A stretch of 64,000 nucleotides of DNA, from contig JAKPCO010000073.1 in NCBI GenBank assembly GCA_029553285.1, positions 1 through 64,000 of the forward strand. The letters run 5' to 3'. The notes beneath the pieces are model-generated. The model saw nothing but the letters and a program-made list of their open reading frames with translations. It was not told the origin of the DNA and searched no databases. This document shows positions 53,281 to 62,346 of the stretch, one piece after another. Source of the DNA: Methanobacteriota archaeon. GTDB lineage: Archaea; Halobacteriota; Methanosarcinia; Methanotrichales; Methanotrichaceae. Position 1 is the stretch's first letter. Each line of letters opens with the position of its first letter. The position numbers and the translations under genes were made by a program.

Positions 53281-54513
53281 ATGGAGCTGGGAGACAGAGT
53301 GGCTGTGATAAAGGGAGATATGAGATACGAGGGGATACTTATGCCCTCGCGCAGCGATCATATCGTCATAAAGCTCAGCAATGGCTACAACATCGGTCTG
53401 ATTCCTGACAGGATGGAGGTTCTCGAAAAGGCGCAGAAGCAGGAGAAGCCGCCTGAGCAGATACGGATGCATGAGGATCTGCCTCTGGTCTCGATTATTT
53501 CAACGGGGGGCACAATAGCCAGCAAGGTCGATTACAGGACCGGAGCTGTGACGAGCCAGTTCTCTGCTGAGGAGATAATCTCAGCGATACCGGAGCTGAG
53601 CGAGATCGCACGGTACCGTGCAAGGGTTCTATACACAATACTCAGCGAGAACATGCGCGCAGAGTACTGGATCGCGCTCGCAAGGGCCGTCGCCGAGGAG
53701 ATAAGGAACGGCGCGGAGGGTGTGGTTATAACCCATGGCACAGATACCATGACATATACCGCAGCTGCTCTCTCATTCATGCTCAGAACGCCTGTGCCTG
53801 TGGTGCTCGTCGGCTCGCAGAGGAGCTCTGACAGGCCGAGCAGTGATGCGGCGATGAACGCGATCTGCGCCTCAACCGTCGCGGTGAGCGATATCGCAGA
53901 GGTCTGCGTCGTCATGCACGGGAGCACCAGCGATGATTACTGTTTGATCCACAGGGGCACCAGGGTCCGCAAGATGCACACCTCCAGGAGGGATGCATTC
54001 CAGTCGGTCAACCATCCCCCGATCGGCAGGGTCGATTACTCAACACGAAGGATAGAGATATTATCAGATTACAGAAGGCGTGGAGAGTGTGAGCTCCAGC
54101 TCTTCGACAGGCTCGAGCCAAGATGCGCCCTGATAAAGTACTTCCCAGGCGCTGATCCGGGGATGTTCGATCACCTCATGGAATCAGGATACAGGGGTAT
54201 AGTCATCGAGGGCACAGGGCTGGGGCATGTCGCATCAGACTGGATACCCTCAATCAAAAAAGCAACAGAAAATGGTATACCGGTGGTTGTGGCGTCCCAG
54301 TGCCTCAGGGGGAGGATATGCGACAGGGTCTACGATACGGGCAGGTACATGCTGGCTGCAGGCGCAATTGAGGCGGAGGACATGCTCCCTGAGGTGGCCC
54401 TGGTCAAGCTCATGTGGGTCCTCGCGAACACCTCTGGCATGGACGATGCGAGGGAGATGATGTCAAGGCCCCTGGCAGGGGAGATATCCGGATCCACGCG
54501 GATGGACGTGTGA
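53281..54513 (+). CDS. gatD: Glu-tRNA(Gln) amidotransferase subunit D
   Basis: The protein is about 410 residues from ATG 53281 after GAGGTG; GTG 53275 is an alternative. The N-terminal domain ([21 protein letters not shown], about 1-75) belongs to archaeal GatD, followed by the asparaginase domain with [18 protein letters not shown] and [17 protein letters not shown], both catalytic Thr motifs. With GatE it converts Glu-tRNA(Gln) to Gln-tRNA(Gln), using the domain to release ammonia. gatE is not in this window. Confidence 0.95.
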   Translation: MELGDRVAVIKGDMRYEGILMPSRSDHIVIKLSNGYNIGLIPDRMEVLEKAQKQEKPPEQIRMHEDLPLVSIISTGGTIASKVDYRTGAVTSQFSAEEIISAIPELSEIARYRARVLYTILSENMRAEYWIALARAVAEEIRNGAEGVVITHGTDTMTYTAAALSFMLRTPVPVVLVGSQRSSDRPSSDAAMNAICASTVAVSDIAEVCVVMHGSTSDDYCLIHRGTRVRKMHTSRRDAFQSVNHPPIGRVDYSTRRIEILSDYRRRGECELQLFDRLEPRCALIKYFPGADPGMFDHLMESGYRGIVIEGTGLGHVASDWIPSIKKATENGIPVVVASQCLRGRICDRVYDTGRYMLAAGAIEAEDMLPEVALVKLMWVLANTSGMDDAREMMSRPLAGEISGSTRMDV

Positions 54514-54683
54514 TCTTCGCTCCCAACCCGGATTGCAGGCAACGTAAAGGAGCGACACACATCCGGCCCTCTTTTCGCGTTGCTCCTACTATTCCGCGCA
54601 AGTTGATATAATATTTCGTATTACATAAAATCATCTATGAACTGTGACATGTCCAGTAGTTTTTAAATGGATTTACATGAAGC

Positions 54684-54774
54684 AGAGGTGTCCGAATAAG
54701 GAAGAAGTGCTCATAACAATCAGCATCCTCAAGCCTCGAATATCTGGCTCCGGAACTCTTATTCGGACAGGTCC
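54684..54774 (-). repeat. MITE-A, full copy with perfect 8-bp target duplication
   Basis: The 91-bp element begins AGAGGTGTCCGAATAAGG and ends CTTATTCGGACAGGTCC, and is nearly identical to the reverse complement of 11580-11670. It is flanked on both sides by CATGAAGC (54676-54683 and 54775-54782). No ORF fits inside. Confidence 0.94.
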
Positions 54775-54848
54775 CATGAAGCGACGCAAAGGACTATAAT
54801 CTCCATGACGGCCAGCCCTGGCGTGCTGCCCCTGATTCTCATCCTCTA

Positions 54849-56171
54849 TCATCTCCTCCTGTAAGCCGTGCAGCTCTCCATGAACCTCTCCACGGGGAAT
54901 GAGGCGAAGTGCGCGTGGAGGTATCCGCCTAGGGTCATGTGCTCGACCAGTCCGTCCATGCCGTTTTCAATTCCCTGGCCGCGCCTGAGCCTGTATGCGA
55001 GCTTTGCGTCGCGGTCGCACTCCATTCTCGAATAATGGAACTCATGCCCTCGTACCACGCTGCCCTCTGGAGCCACTGGATTATCTCTGATGACATCCGC
55101 CTCAACATAGCCCAGGGCCTGAAGACGTCCGGTCATCACCGTCGAGGCTGGAAGGACCCCGGCCATTTTGTAGCTCCTCTCCTCAAGAACGAGATGCTCT
55201 CCGAGATACATGAGGCCTCCACACTCTCCGTAGATCGGCATGCCATCAGATGCAGCCGCTCTGATCTGCTGAATACACCTCCCTGACTCGAGTGATGCCG
55301 CGTGTAGCTCGGGATACCCTCCGCCTATGTAGATCCCATCAGCATCAGGAAGCGCGTCCCGAATGGGGCTGAAAGGTATGATCTCTGCCCCGGCATGCCT
55401 CAGCCGGTCGATATTGTCCTGGTAGTAGAAGCAGAAAGCCTCGTCGAGGGCGACCGCGATGCGCACACCGCCCTCTTCACTGTCTCTGATCTCCGTCTCC
55501 TGCACAGATATCGGGAGAGTGCACGCATCGAGCAGCTCATCCAGCAGGACGTTCTCCTCCACGAGATCTGCAAGCGCATTCACATCATGATCGATCTCGA
55601 AACCCATCGCCAGGCCGAGGTGCCTGCTCGGGAGCGAGATGCTTTTCCTTCTCGGAAGCGCTCCGAATATCCTGAAATTTATGGATTCTCTGAGAGCTTT
55701 CAGGTGGCGCTCGCTGCCTACCTGGTTCAGTACGACCCCGGCGATATTCACACCAGGATCAAAGGAACGGAAGCCGTGTATCAGAGCAGCTGCAGATCTG
55801 GACATGCCATGGACGTTCACTACAAGCACCACTGGTATGCCGAGAACCTTTGCCACATGTGAGGTGCTGGCTTCGTCGGTACCACCGATCCCATCGTAGA
55901 GCCCCATGACCCCCTCGACCACCGCCACGTCTGCGCCTTTTATCGCAGAGAGGAACGATCGTCTCACGCCATCTGTGCCCATCATGAATGTATCCAGGTT
56001 GCGGGAGTGCCGGCCGCATATGGCCGTGTGGTGCGTCGGGTCTATGAAATCAGGCCCGACCTTGAATGGCTGCACGATCAGTCCTCTTCTCCTCAGAGCG
56101 GCCATCAGGCCCAGCGTGACAGTGGTTTTACCGACCCCGCTGTGTGTCCCTGCGATTATAAATGCAGGCAT
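54849..56171 (-). CDS. cobyrinate or Ni-sirohydrochlorin a,c-diamide synthase
   Basis: The protein is 440 residues from ATG 56171 (MPAFIIAGTHSGVGKTTVTLG); the frame is open upstream, but ATG 56171 marks the family start. The N-terminal P-loop NTPase domain is followed by a class I glutamine amidotransferase domain with YIGGGYPELHAA, the catalytic cysteine in YGECGGLMYL and a late GGYLHAHFAS histidine. The family includes CobB/CbiA (cobamide) and CfbB (F430). A divergent nikR supports CfbB, which is inference. Assignment between the two is uncertain. Confidence 0.88.
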   Translation of the reverse strand: MPAFIIAGTHSGVGKTTVTLGLMAALRRRGLIVQPFKVGPDFIDPTHHTAICGRHSRNLDTFMMGTDGVRRSFLSAIKGADVAVVEGVMGLYDGIGGTDEASTSHVAKVLGIPVVLVVNVHGMSRSAAALIHGFRSFDPGVNIAGVVLNQVGSERHLKALRESINFRIFGALPRRKSISLPSRHLGLAMGFEIDHDVNALADLVEENVLLDELLDACTLPISVQETEIRDSEEGGVRIAVALDEAFCFYYQDNIDRLRHAGAEIIPFSPIRDALPDADGIYIGGGYPELHAASLESGRCIQQIRAAASDGMPIYGECGGLMYLGEHLVLEERSYKMAGVLPASTVMTGRLQALGYVEADVIRDNPVAPEGSVVRGHEFHYSRMECDRDAKLAYRLRRGQGIENGMDGLVEHMTLGGYLHAHFASFPVERFMESCTAYRRR

Positions 56172-56404
56172 CATGATCTCATCTCTGGATTCATCGGATG
56201 AAAAACCTCCTGCCCTGGGGTCTTGAGCATGAACAGCTGAATGAGATGCACAATCGACAGCCTCTGGAGAGCATGGGTCATATGGTGTGGGTACATGATC
56301 CAGCACCCTACTGGAATGTTGACTGAAATGCAGAGCTTGTTCATTACTTGGAGTTTGCGCCCCTGCGCCCGGGTGGCACTTACTGAAAAAAGCGCAAATC
56401 AAAA

Positions 56405-56439
56405 ATAGTAAGATTTTATTCCAATAACTTTATTACTAT
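56405..56439. promoter_or_regulatory. inverted repeat between cfbB/cobB and nikR
   Basis: ATAGTAA (56405-56411) and TTACTAT (56433-56439) form a perfect 7-bp inverted pair 21 nt apart, within an AT-rich stretch before nikR and in front of the divergent gene. It could be a NikR operator, but the spacing is wider than the best-known NikR sites. Confidence 0.35.
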
Positions 56440-56468
56440 ATCTGACCGAAATAAATGGTGGTGGTTTA

Positions 56469-56891
56469 ATGGAACAGGAGCTCATGAGAATTGGTGTCTC
56501 TCTTCCGGAGAAGCTGCTGAGCCGCTTCGATGAGATAATCACCCAGAGGGGATACTCCTCGAGGTCAGAGGGGATCAGGGACGCGATAAGGAACTACATT
56601 ATTCACTATGAGTGGATGAGCGATGTCGAGGGCGAGAGGGTGGGTGTGATAACCATAGTCTACTCCCACCATCAGCGCGGCCTGGTGGACAACCTGACGG
56701 ATATACAGCATGAGTTCGGGAACATCATAAACTCAACGCTCCACGTCCACCTGGACAAGGACAACTGCCTCGAGGTGGTGATCCTTCGCGGCGAGGGGAA
56801 GGATGTGAGGAGGGCGGCGGAGAGGATGATGGCGCTGAAGGGCGTCAAGCATGTGAAGCTCACCACAACCTCTGTGGGCGCGGAGCTATGA
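56469..56891 (+). CDS. nikR: NikR nickel-responsive regulator
   Basis: The protein is 140 residues. A ribbon-helix-helix domain ([37 protein letters not shown]) is followed by an ACT-like nickel domain with metal ligands His in YSHHQRG and [10 protein letters not shown]. Nickel binding usually makes it repress nickel uptake. It is divergent from the diamide synthase gene and overlaps the flpA start (GAGCTATGAG). Confidence 0.95.
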   Translation: MEQELMRIGVSLPEKLLSRFDEIITQRGYSSRSEGIRDAIRNYIIHYEWMSDVEGERVGVITIVYSHHQRGLVDNLTDIQHEFGNIINSTLHVHLDKDNCLEVVILRGEGKDVRRAAERMMALKGVKHVKLTTTSVGAEL

Positions 56892-57526
56892 GGGAGATAC
56901 TCCCCGGGCTTTACATTCTCAGAAGGGATCGACTCGCGACCCGCTCCCCTTCTCAGGAACCCCTCTACGGCGAGCATATCGTTGACGGCCTCAGAGTATG
57001 GGATTCGCGAAGATCGAAGCTTGCCTCCCTCCTTTTGAGGCATCCATGCCTGGAGGGGGTGGTGCCATCCGGAAAGGTGCTGTATCTCGGCGCTGCGAAC
57101 GGCGCCACGGTCAGCTACCTCAGCGATGTTCTCACAGATGGACTGATCTACGCGGTCGAGATCTCTCCGAGGGCGATGAGGGATCTGCTGACTCTGGCGG
57201 AGAGGCGGGAGAACATAATACCGGTACTTGGGGATGCAGCGCGCCCTGAGACATACCGCAGGATCGTCGAGCCTGTGGATCTCATATACCAGGATGTGGC
57301 GCAGCGGAACCAGGCGGAGATCGCATCGAGAAACGCAGCGATATACCTGAAGCCAGACGGTCTCATGATAGTCATGATAAAGGCTATGTCCATCGACTCA
57401 ACGGCCAGGGCAGCTGAAATCTTCGATGAGGAGATAAAGCGCCTCAGGGGTGTGGAGGTCCTGAGAAGGGTGGACCTTCCACACCACAGGGACCACATCG
57501 CAGTCGTCGCGAGAAAGCTCAGATGA
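56888..57526 (+). CDS. flpA: fibrillarin-like 2'-O-methyltransferase
   Basis: The protein is 212 residues. Signatures are [44 protein letters not shown] (SAM motif), VYAVEIS-like [15 protein letters not shown] and [15 protein letters not shown]. It modifies rRNA and tRNA riboses under guidance by C/D RNAs with Nop5 and L7Ae. The usual nop5 neighbour is absent here; it is placed after nikR instead. Its 3' end overlaps the convergent signal peptidase gene by 8 nt. Confidence 0.95.
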   Translation: MREILPGLYILRRDRLATRSPSQEPLYGEHIVDGLRVWDSRRSKLASLLLRHPCLEGVVPSGKVLYLGAANGATVSYLSDVLTDGLIYAVEISPRAMRDLLTLAERRENIIPVLGDAARPETYRRIVEPVDLIYQDVAQRNQAEIASRNAAIYLKPDGLMIVMIKAMSIDSTARAAEIFDEEIKRLRGVEVLRRVDLPHHRDHIAVVARKLR

Positions 57527-58274
57527 CTCTCCGAATCCAGTCCACGATCATCTCAGGTATGAGTCTGATATAGCCCACATACGGTATCCTGTATCTCGCG
57601 ACGCCTATAACCCACTCCTTTCTCACAGGTGTCAGATAGCTTATCCCATCTGTCACATACGATGTGTTGCCCTGGCTGTAAATGATGAGGCCTGTCTCCC
57701 TATCCACGAGAATTCCATCAGCCGTCTCCGTGAACCGCTCTGGATGCTCTCTGATGTATGCGTAGTTAGGCACTCCCAGTATCCTTCCCGCCATCTGGTC
57801 GATGACCTCGTTGTGATCGCCCTTCGTTATGTACCCGGCGAATGGCGCTGGCGGCCCACCCTCCCACATAGGCTCGCCCTTCTCCACCCACCTCATCGCC
57901 CTGTGTATTATTGGCGTGGCTTTATCGCCACTGCTCCCGATGCCCAGGATGCCAGGAATGATATCCAGCACCCCCAGCTTCTTCTTTCCGTACGGGCGGT
58001 AGAGTATGACATCCCCGGGGTTGTTGAACGATCTGTATCCCTTCGCCTCACCCTCCTCCCATGTGATCACATCAGTTCTGGATATGCCCTGCACGATTAT
58101 GATGTCCCCGATGTTCATGTTCGGAACCATGCTTCCGGACTCAACTGCAACAATCGGGGTCCAGAGGCCGAGGAGCGCCTGGGAGACAAGGGAGACGCCG
58201 CCGACCACGACTACAACAAATATGATGTCCCTGACAAAGGACGGAAGACCTGCCCAAGTATTCGATAGCTTCAT
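57519..58274 (-). CDS. signal peptidase I (S26B, Sec11 type)
   Basis: The protein is 251 residues from ATG 58274 (MKLSNTWAGLPSF); a longer open frame exists upstream but is not family-like. A membrane anchor (FVRDIIFVVVVVGGVSLVSQAL) leads to the catalytic Ser in VESGSMVPNMNIGD and His in GYITKGDHNEVIDQ, the Ser-His arrangement of archaeal/ER signal peptidases. A GDVILYRPYGKKK loop and a long insertion (KLGVLDIIPGILGIGSSGDK) are visible. It removes signal peptides. Confidence 0.92.
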   Translation of the reverse strand: MKLSNTWAGLPSFVRDIIFVVVVVGGVSLVSQALLGLWTPIVAVESGSMVPNMNIGDIIIVQGISRTDVITWEEGEAKGYRSFNNPGDVILYRPYGKKKLGVLDIIPGILGIGSSGDKATPIIHRAMRWVEKGEPMWEGGPPAPFAGYITKGDHNEVIDQMAGRILGVPNYAYIREHPERFTETADGILVDRETGLIIYSQGNTSYVTDGISYLTPVRKEWVIGVARYRIPYVGYIRLIPEMIVDWIRRVI

Positions 58275-58313
58275 CGGGAGATTTATCTGGTGGAGGGTGT
58301 TATACGGCTTTCG

Positions 58314-59774
58314 ATGCTCGAGATCGTTCAGATGTTCGCTGAGAGGGGATACCAGCTCACACCTGAGGCCCTCGAGATACTCTTGAAAAAAGACACAGGA
58401 TCGATCGACCATCTGATAAGCAGCCTCGACGCCAGCACCGTTGTGGTCAGCGCTGAGCATGTGCTCTCACTACTGGACGGGGCGGGCGTTATGGCAGCTG
58501 GGAATGTAAAATCAGAAAACCAGATGGTGAAGGAATCCTCAGCGACGAGCTGCGCGCCCGGGCAGAGGAGCTCCTCCGTCGAGGTCGAGGTGCTGAGGGA
58601 GATCACAGGAAGATCGACCTGTCTGGGGAACTACTCCGACTTCGTGAAGTACTTCCGGGATAGATACGCGAAGATCCACGATCTTCTGAGCAAGCGGATG
58701 AGCTCCCGCCCCATAGAAACCCTGAGCGCGCAGACCGCGGGGCGCGAGGTCTCTGTTATCGGCATGATAATGGACATAAGAAGCACCTCTCGAGCCAGGG
58801 TCGTGGAGCTCGAGGATCCCACAGGCATGGTGACCGTGCTCTTCTCCAGGGAATCGCCTGCATACGAGGACTCGATGCTTCTCGTCACGGATGAGGTCGT
58901 GGGCATCACCGGAACATCAGATGGAAAAGGGAGGATATTCGCGAAGTCGATCGTCTGGCCGGATCTCCAGGCTCAACCCCAGCCCCTGACACCTGCATCC
59001 GGCGGGGCTCTCTTTCTATCAGACCTCCATGTGGGGAGCAGGAAGTTTCTTAGGGATACCTGGAACCGCTTCGTCTCCTGGATATCCGGAGAGGATCCGA
59101 CCGGACTGAGCTCGAATCTCGGCTGTATCGTGATCGCCGGAGACATCGTCGATGGGATTGGCGTTTACCCGGGGCAGGAGGATGAGCTCGAGATAAAGGA
59201 CATCTACGAGCAGTACCAGCTGGCCGCGGATCTGATCTCAGAGATCCCCTCCTGGATAAAGATCGTTATATCCCCTGGGAACCACGATATCGTGAGGCAG
59301 GCCGAGCCGCAGCCAGCGCTGCCGAAGGAGATACAGTCGCTTTTCTCCAGTAACGTGATTTTCGTCGGTAACCCATCCTGGATAAGTATCTCCTCCCGGC
59401 CGGTGCTGATCTACCATGGGAGATCGATTGACGACTTTGTGCTTAAAGTCCCGGGTCTCTCATACAGGGAGCCGGAGCTCGCGATGGTTGAGATGCTCCG
59501 GCGGAGGCATCTCTGCCCGATATACGGAAACAGGGTCTCTGTCGCTCCAGAGGTCGAGGATCATTACGTGATAGACAGGCCGCCTGCGATACTCCACTGC
59601 GGGCATGTGCATGTCGTGGGTATAACGAGATACAAGGGTGTGACGCTGATCAACAGCGGCACGTGGCAGGGACAGACAGAGTTCCAGAAGAAGATGAACA
59701 TACAGCCCACGCCAGGGATAGTGCCGCACGTTGATCTATCCACGATGAAGGTCAGGAAGCTGAGGTTCACATGA
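58314..59774 (+). CDS. DNA polymerase D small subunit
   Basis: The protein is about 486 residues. ATG 58314 (MLEIVQMFAERGYQLTPEALEILL) is preferred; GTG 58290 adds eight residues. A helical N-terminal part leads to an OB-like fold (SVIGMIMDIRSTSRARVVELEDPTGMVTVLF) and the calcineurin-like exonuclease with LFLSDLHVGSRKF, VIAGDIVDGIG, SPGNHDIVRQ and CGHVHVVG, all metal ligands present. It is the Mre11-like 3'-5' exonuclease partner of the large subunit, whose gene is not here. Confidence 0.95.
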   Translation: MLEIVQMFAERGYQLTPEALEILLKKDTGSIDHLISSLDASTVVVSAEHVLSLLDGAGVMAAGNVKSENQMVKESSATSCAPGQRSSSVEVEVLREITGRSTCLGNYSDFVKYFRDRYAKIHDLLSKRMSSRPIETLSAQTAGREVSVIGMIMDIRSTSRARVVELEDPTGMVTVLFSRESPAYEDSMLLVTDEVVGITGTSDGKGRIFAKSIVWPDLQAQPQPLTPASGGALFLSDLHVGSRKFLRDTWNRFVSWISGEDPTGLSSNLGCIVIAGDIVDGIGVYPGQEDELEIKDIYEQYQLAADLISEIPSWIKIVISPGNHDIVRQAEPQPALPKEIQSLFSSNVIFVGNPSWISISSRPVLIYHGRSIDDFVLKVPGLSYREPELAMVEMLRRRHLCPIYGNRVSVAPEVEDHYVIDRPPAILHCGHVHVVGITRYKGVTLINSGTWQGQTEFQKKMNIQPTPGIVPHVDLSTMKVRKLRFT

Positions 59775-59981
59775 GGGAACTCTGCCCTTTTTGGCAGTGC
59801 CGGACAGAATGTGCTGGTAGACGGATCTGTGCAGCAGAAGGCAATGACCAAGGGTCACCCGGATGGAAATGCTCCTTCATCTTTTTGTCACCTGCATACG
59901 ACCAGCTGGCACGCAGGTAAGAGGACGGGCCGGCAGAGGAGGCGGGCGGAATGGGCATCGTCTCCCTGCTGTATCGGGAGC

Positions 59982-60665
59982 TCACCGGCGGATCATCTCG
60001 ATGGGTATCGCCCCAGAGTGTACAGCGGTCGCAACGAGCACCCCCTGGACGCCGATCTCCTCCAGAGCGTGAATATCGCTCAGGCCGCGTATGCCGCCGC
60101 CAGCCAGAACAGGATGATCGCTTGAGGCCACGGCGCGGCTCAGGAACTCGATGTCTGTGCCCGTTGACGTCCCGACCCTGTCCAGCTCCAGAATTATGAC
60201 TCCAAGAATATCAAGATCGTTCAGCTCCTTTATGATCTCCAGCGGATCCAGCTCACCGCTCTGCGATATGACCATCCCGTGCTTCATGTCCACACTCACA
60301 ACTATGTCGCGGAGATCTGATGCATCTGAGATCAGATCCAGCGATGCGGTCTCAGTCCCCAGCACAGGTGCAGCAGGTTCTGGAAGCAGATCAAGGTCGG
60401 AGACGCTGGAGATGCCGATGTCTGCCATGGTGGCGGATCTCGAAGAGATGCTCTCGATTATCTTGAGATTATCTCCGCTGCCGGAGAGCCTGTTCAGATC
60501 CGCGATGTAAACCTCTTTCGGGGCGAGAGTGTCCATGATCTCAACTGGATCCGAGGTCGATACCACTCTGCTGAATGTATTTATGGGCTGATATAGAGAC
60601 CTCTCCCCGCGCACCGCATGGACCACCTCACCGTTAAATATGTCCATCACGAAGATCCAACGCAT
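59982..60665 (-). CDS. HisA-like TIM-barrel protein, methanogen type
   Basis: The protein is 227 residues from ATG 60665 (MRWIFVMDIFNGEVVHAVRG). It keeps the HisA barrel pattern (EVYIADLNRLSGSGDN, VVSVDMKHGMV, LAGGGIRGLSDI) but lacks several HisA catalytic details, and histidine HisA is encoded separately at 52543. Such HisA-related proteins are found with methanofuran or methanopterin genes; here it is 20 bp from divergent mfnB. I infer a link to C1-carrier synthesis; the reaction is unknown. Confidence 0.85.
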   Translation of the reverse strand: MRWIFVMDIFNGEVVHAVRGERSLYQPINTFSRVVSTSDPVEIMDTLAPKEVYIADLNRLSGSGDNLKIIESISSRSATMADIGISSVSDLDLLPEPAAPVLGTETASLDLISDASDLRDIVVSVDMKHGMVISQSGELDPLEIIKELNDLDILGVIILELDRVGTSTGTDIEFLSRAVASSDHPVLAGGGIRGLSDIHALEEIGVQGVLVATAVHSGAIPIEMIRR

Positions 60666-60685
60666 CCTTATCCTCTCGGGAACTG

Positions 60686-61399
60686 ATGAATATGAGGCTG
60701 TTGGTAAGTCCAATCAATCTGGAAGAGGCGATGGCTGCCCTGGACGGCGGTGCGGATATAATCGATGTCAAGAACCCAAGGGAGGGCTCCCTCGGGGCGA
60801 ACTTTCCCTGGGCGATCAGGTCTGTGGTGGAGCTGGTTGCAGGGAGGGCGCCAGTCAGCGCCACAATTGGGGATCTCCCGTTCAAGCCGGGAACCGCGAG
60901 CCTTGCCGCACTGGGCGCGGCAGTATCAGGCGCCGATTACATCAAGGCAGGCCTGCTGGGCGTGAGTGAGCCTGAGGAGGCGATCGAGCTTCTGAGGCCG
61001 ATCGTGAGGTCCGTAAGGGATTTCGATTCGCGAAGGAAGGTCGTGGCAGCAGCGTACTCTGATTTCAGGAGGGCAGGCTCGCTGCCTCCGCTGGTGCTCC
61101 CGGAGGTGGCTGCAGAATGCGGGGCTGATGTTGTCATGGTTGATACCGCCGTAAAGGATGGAAGATCCACGCTGGAGTTCATGGATGTGGAGGAGCTGAA
61201 GCATTTTGTCGAATCAGCCCACGATCTGGGGCTCGAGGCTGCCCTGGCCGGAAACCTCGGGATGAAGGAGCTCGGGGCGATCAGATCGATATCTCCTGAC
61301 ATACTCGGGGTGAGAGGCGCTGTCTGCGGCGGCGACAGGAACAGCAGGATACGCGCGGAGCTCGTGAGGGCGCTGAAGAACTCTATAAAGTGCATCTGA
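60686..61399 (+). CDS. mfnB: MfnB, (5-formylfuran-3-yl)methyl phosphate synthase
   Basis: The protein is 237 residues, DUF556 family. Parts seen are RLLVSPINLEEAMAALDGGADIIDVKNPREGSLGANFP (Schiff-base Lys in DVKNP), SATIGDLPFKPGTASLAA and DYIKAGLLG (second Lys). It makes the furan ring of methanofuran from glyceraldehyde 3-phosphate. ATG 60686 or ATG 60692 (MRLLVSP) are both possible. It is divergent from the HisA-like gene. Confidence 0.95.
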   Translation: MNMRLLVSPINLEEAMAALDGGADIIDVKNPREGSLGANFPWAIRSVVELVAGRAPVSATIGDLPFKPGTASLAALGAAVSGADYIKAGLLGVSEPEEAIELLRPIVRSVRDFDSRRKVVAAAYSDFRRAGSLPPLVLPEVAAECGADVVMVDTAVKDGRSTLEFMDVEELKHFVESAHDLGLEAALAGNLGMKELGAIRSISPDILGVRGAVCGGDRNSRIRAELVRALKNSIKCI

Positions 61400-61533
61400 G
61401 GGTGTGCATGCGAGAATGACAGAAGCCAGGACGACGTCCTCAGCGTATGGATTTGCACAGGAAGAAGGCACATGTGGCAGAATCGTCGGAACAGCGAGCG
61501 TTGGAAACTCCAGATGCAATCGACTTTGCCCTT

Positions 61534-61720
61534 CTCTCTTATGTGTTTGGCAACTTGGAGGCTGTGTGGTGCGGCTGCTGCAAGCATTCATTTGTCTGCC
61601 ACGCCATCGAATACGTCGAAGGGTTTCGATTTCGTCGAAACTCTTCGACGCAGTCTAAGATAAGTCGAAACGAATGCATAGCAGGACCAGTGCCTTTTTG
61701 GGCAAGTCATCAGATGGATG
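61534..61720 (-). repeat. MITE-B copy 8, enlarged
   Basis: The element begins CTCTCTTATGTGTTTGGCAACTTG and ends GGGCAAGTCATCAGATGGATG. It is 187 bp because of an extra inner palindrome (TTCGATTTCGTCGAA and neighbours). The flanks TTGCCCTT (61526-61533) and TTGCCCGT (61721-61728) agree at 7 of 8 bases. It lies between mfnB and the exported protein. Confidence 0.8.
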
Positions 61721-61800
61721 TTGCCCGTTTCCTGCGAGATTATAGATCCGCCGAATCAAAGGGATGAGCCGAAATGAAAAAGGAATGTCAGAGGGAAGGA

Positions 61801-62346
61801 TCAGCTCAGCGTCCTGGGCACGTCCTTTTTGCCCCGTATACTTCCCGACGGCATGGATCCTGAGGGCGAGTAAGCTTCGAAGTATCCTGAGGCAGATCTG
61901 CCCTCGTCTCCGATCTGGTTAAACCTTGCGTTATAGAACTCCACGTTTGGATACGTCACGATGTTCAGAGTGAGCATGTTATCAACAATCGCGCCGTTTG
62001 CAGTGGCGATCGCATTCGAGCCTCTGACAGTGCCAGCACCGAAGACCACTGTGCCGATCTGGGCAAGGTTCAGGTTGACGGTGCCGACCATCTTCTCATT
62101 CAGAGTCCTGAGCTCGAACGACCAGTTCCCCCTGAGATCTATGCTTGTGTACGCTGTTGCGCTGCCGGTGGCGCCCCCTGTCTTCGCCAGGTACTCAGCC
62201 GTATGCTCCGGGCTCACTATGTTCATCCATCCGAGCCCCTCGCCCAGCGAATCATTATACCGTGTTGGTGTCGATTCGTCCCTCTGCGCGCCAGCATCCA
62301 TCGCCATGAAGGCGATGATCAGAATAACAGCAAGGTAAAACCTCAT
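61801..62346 (-). CDS. exported protein, unknown function
   Basis: The protein is 181 residues with a clear signal peptide (RFYLAVILIIAFMAMDAGAQ). The mature part is beta-rich and Thr/Ala-rich (STPTRYNDSLGEGLGWMN, SIDLRGNWSFELRTLNEKM, GSNAIATANGAIVDNMLTLN). Its start overlaps the stop of the radical SAM gene by 4 nt, so it is the last gene of the leftward cluster. I do not recognise the family. A surface role is likely from the signal. Confidence 0.82.
   Translation of the reverse strand: MRFYLAVILIIAFMAMDAGAQRDESTPTRYNDSLGEGLGWMNIVSPEHTAEYLAKTGGATGSATAYTSIDLRGNWSFELRTLNEKMVGTVNLNLAQIGTVVFGAGTVRGSNAIATANGAIVDNMLTLNIVTYPNVEFYNARFNQIGDEGRSASGYFEAYSPSGSMPSGSIRGKKDVPRTLS

Noticed and set aside
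56172-56402. 77-codon extension of the diamide synthase
   Set aside because: Sequence is not family-like and would place a start far upstream of the P-loop; MPAFIIAGTHSGVGKTT is the usual beginning.
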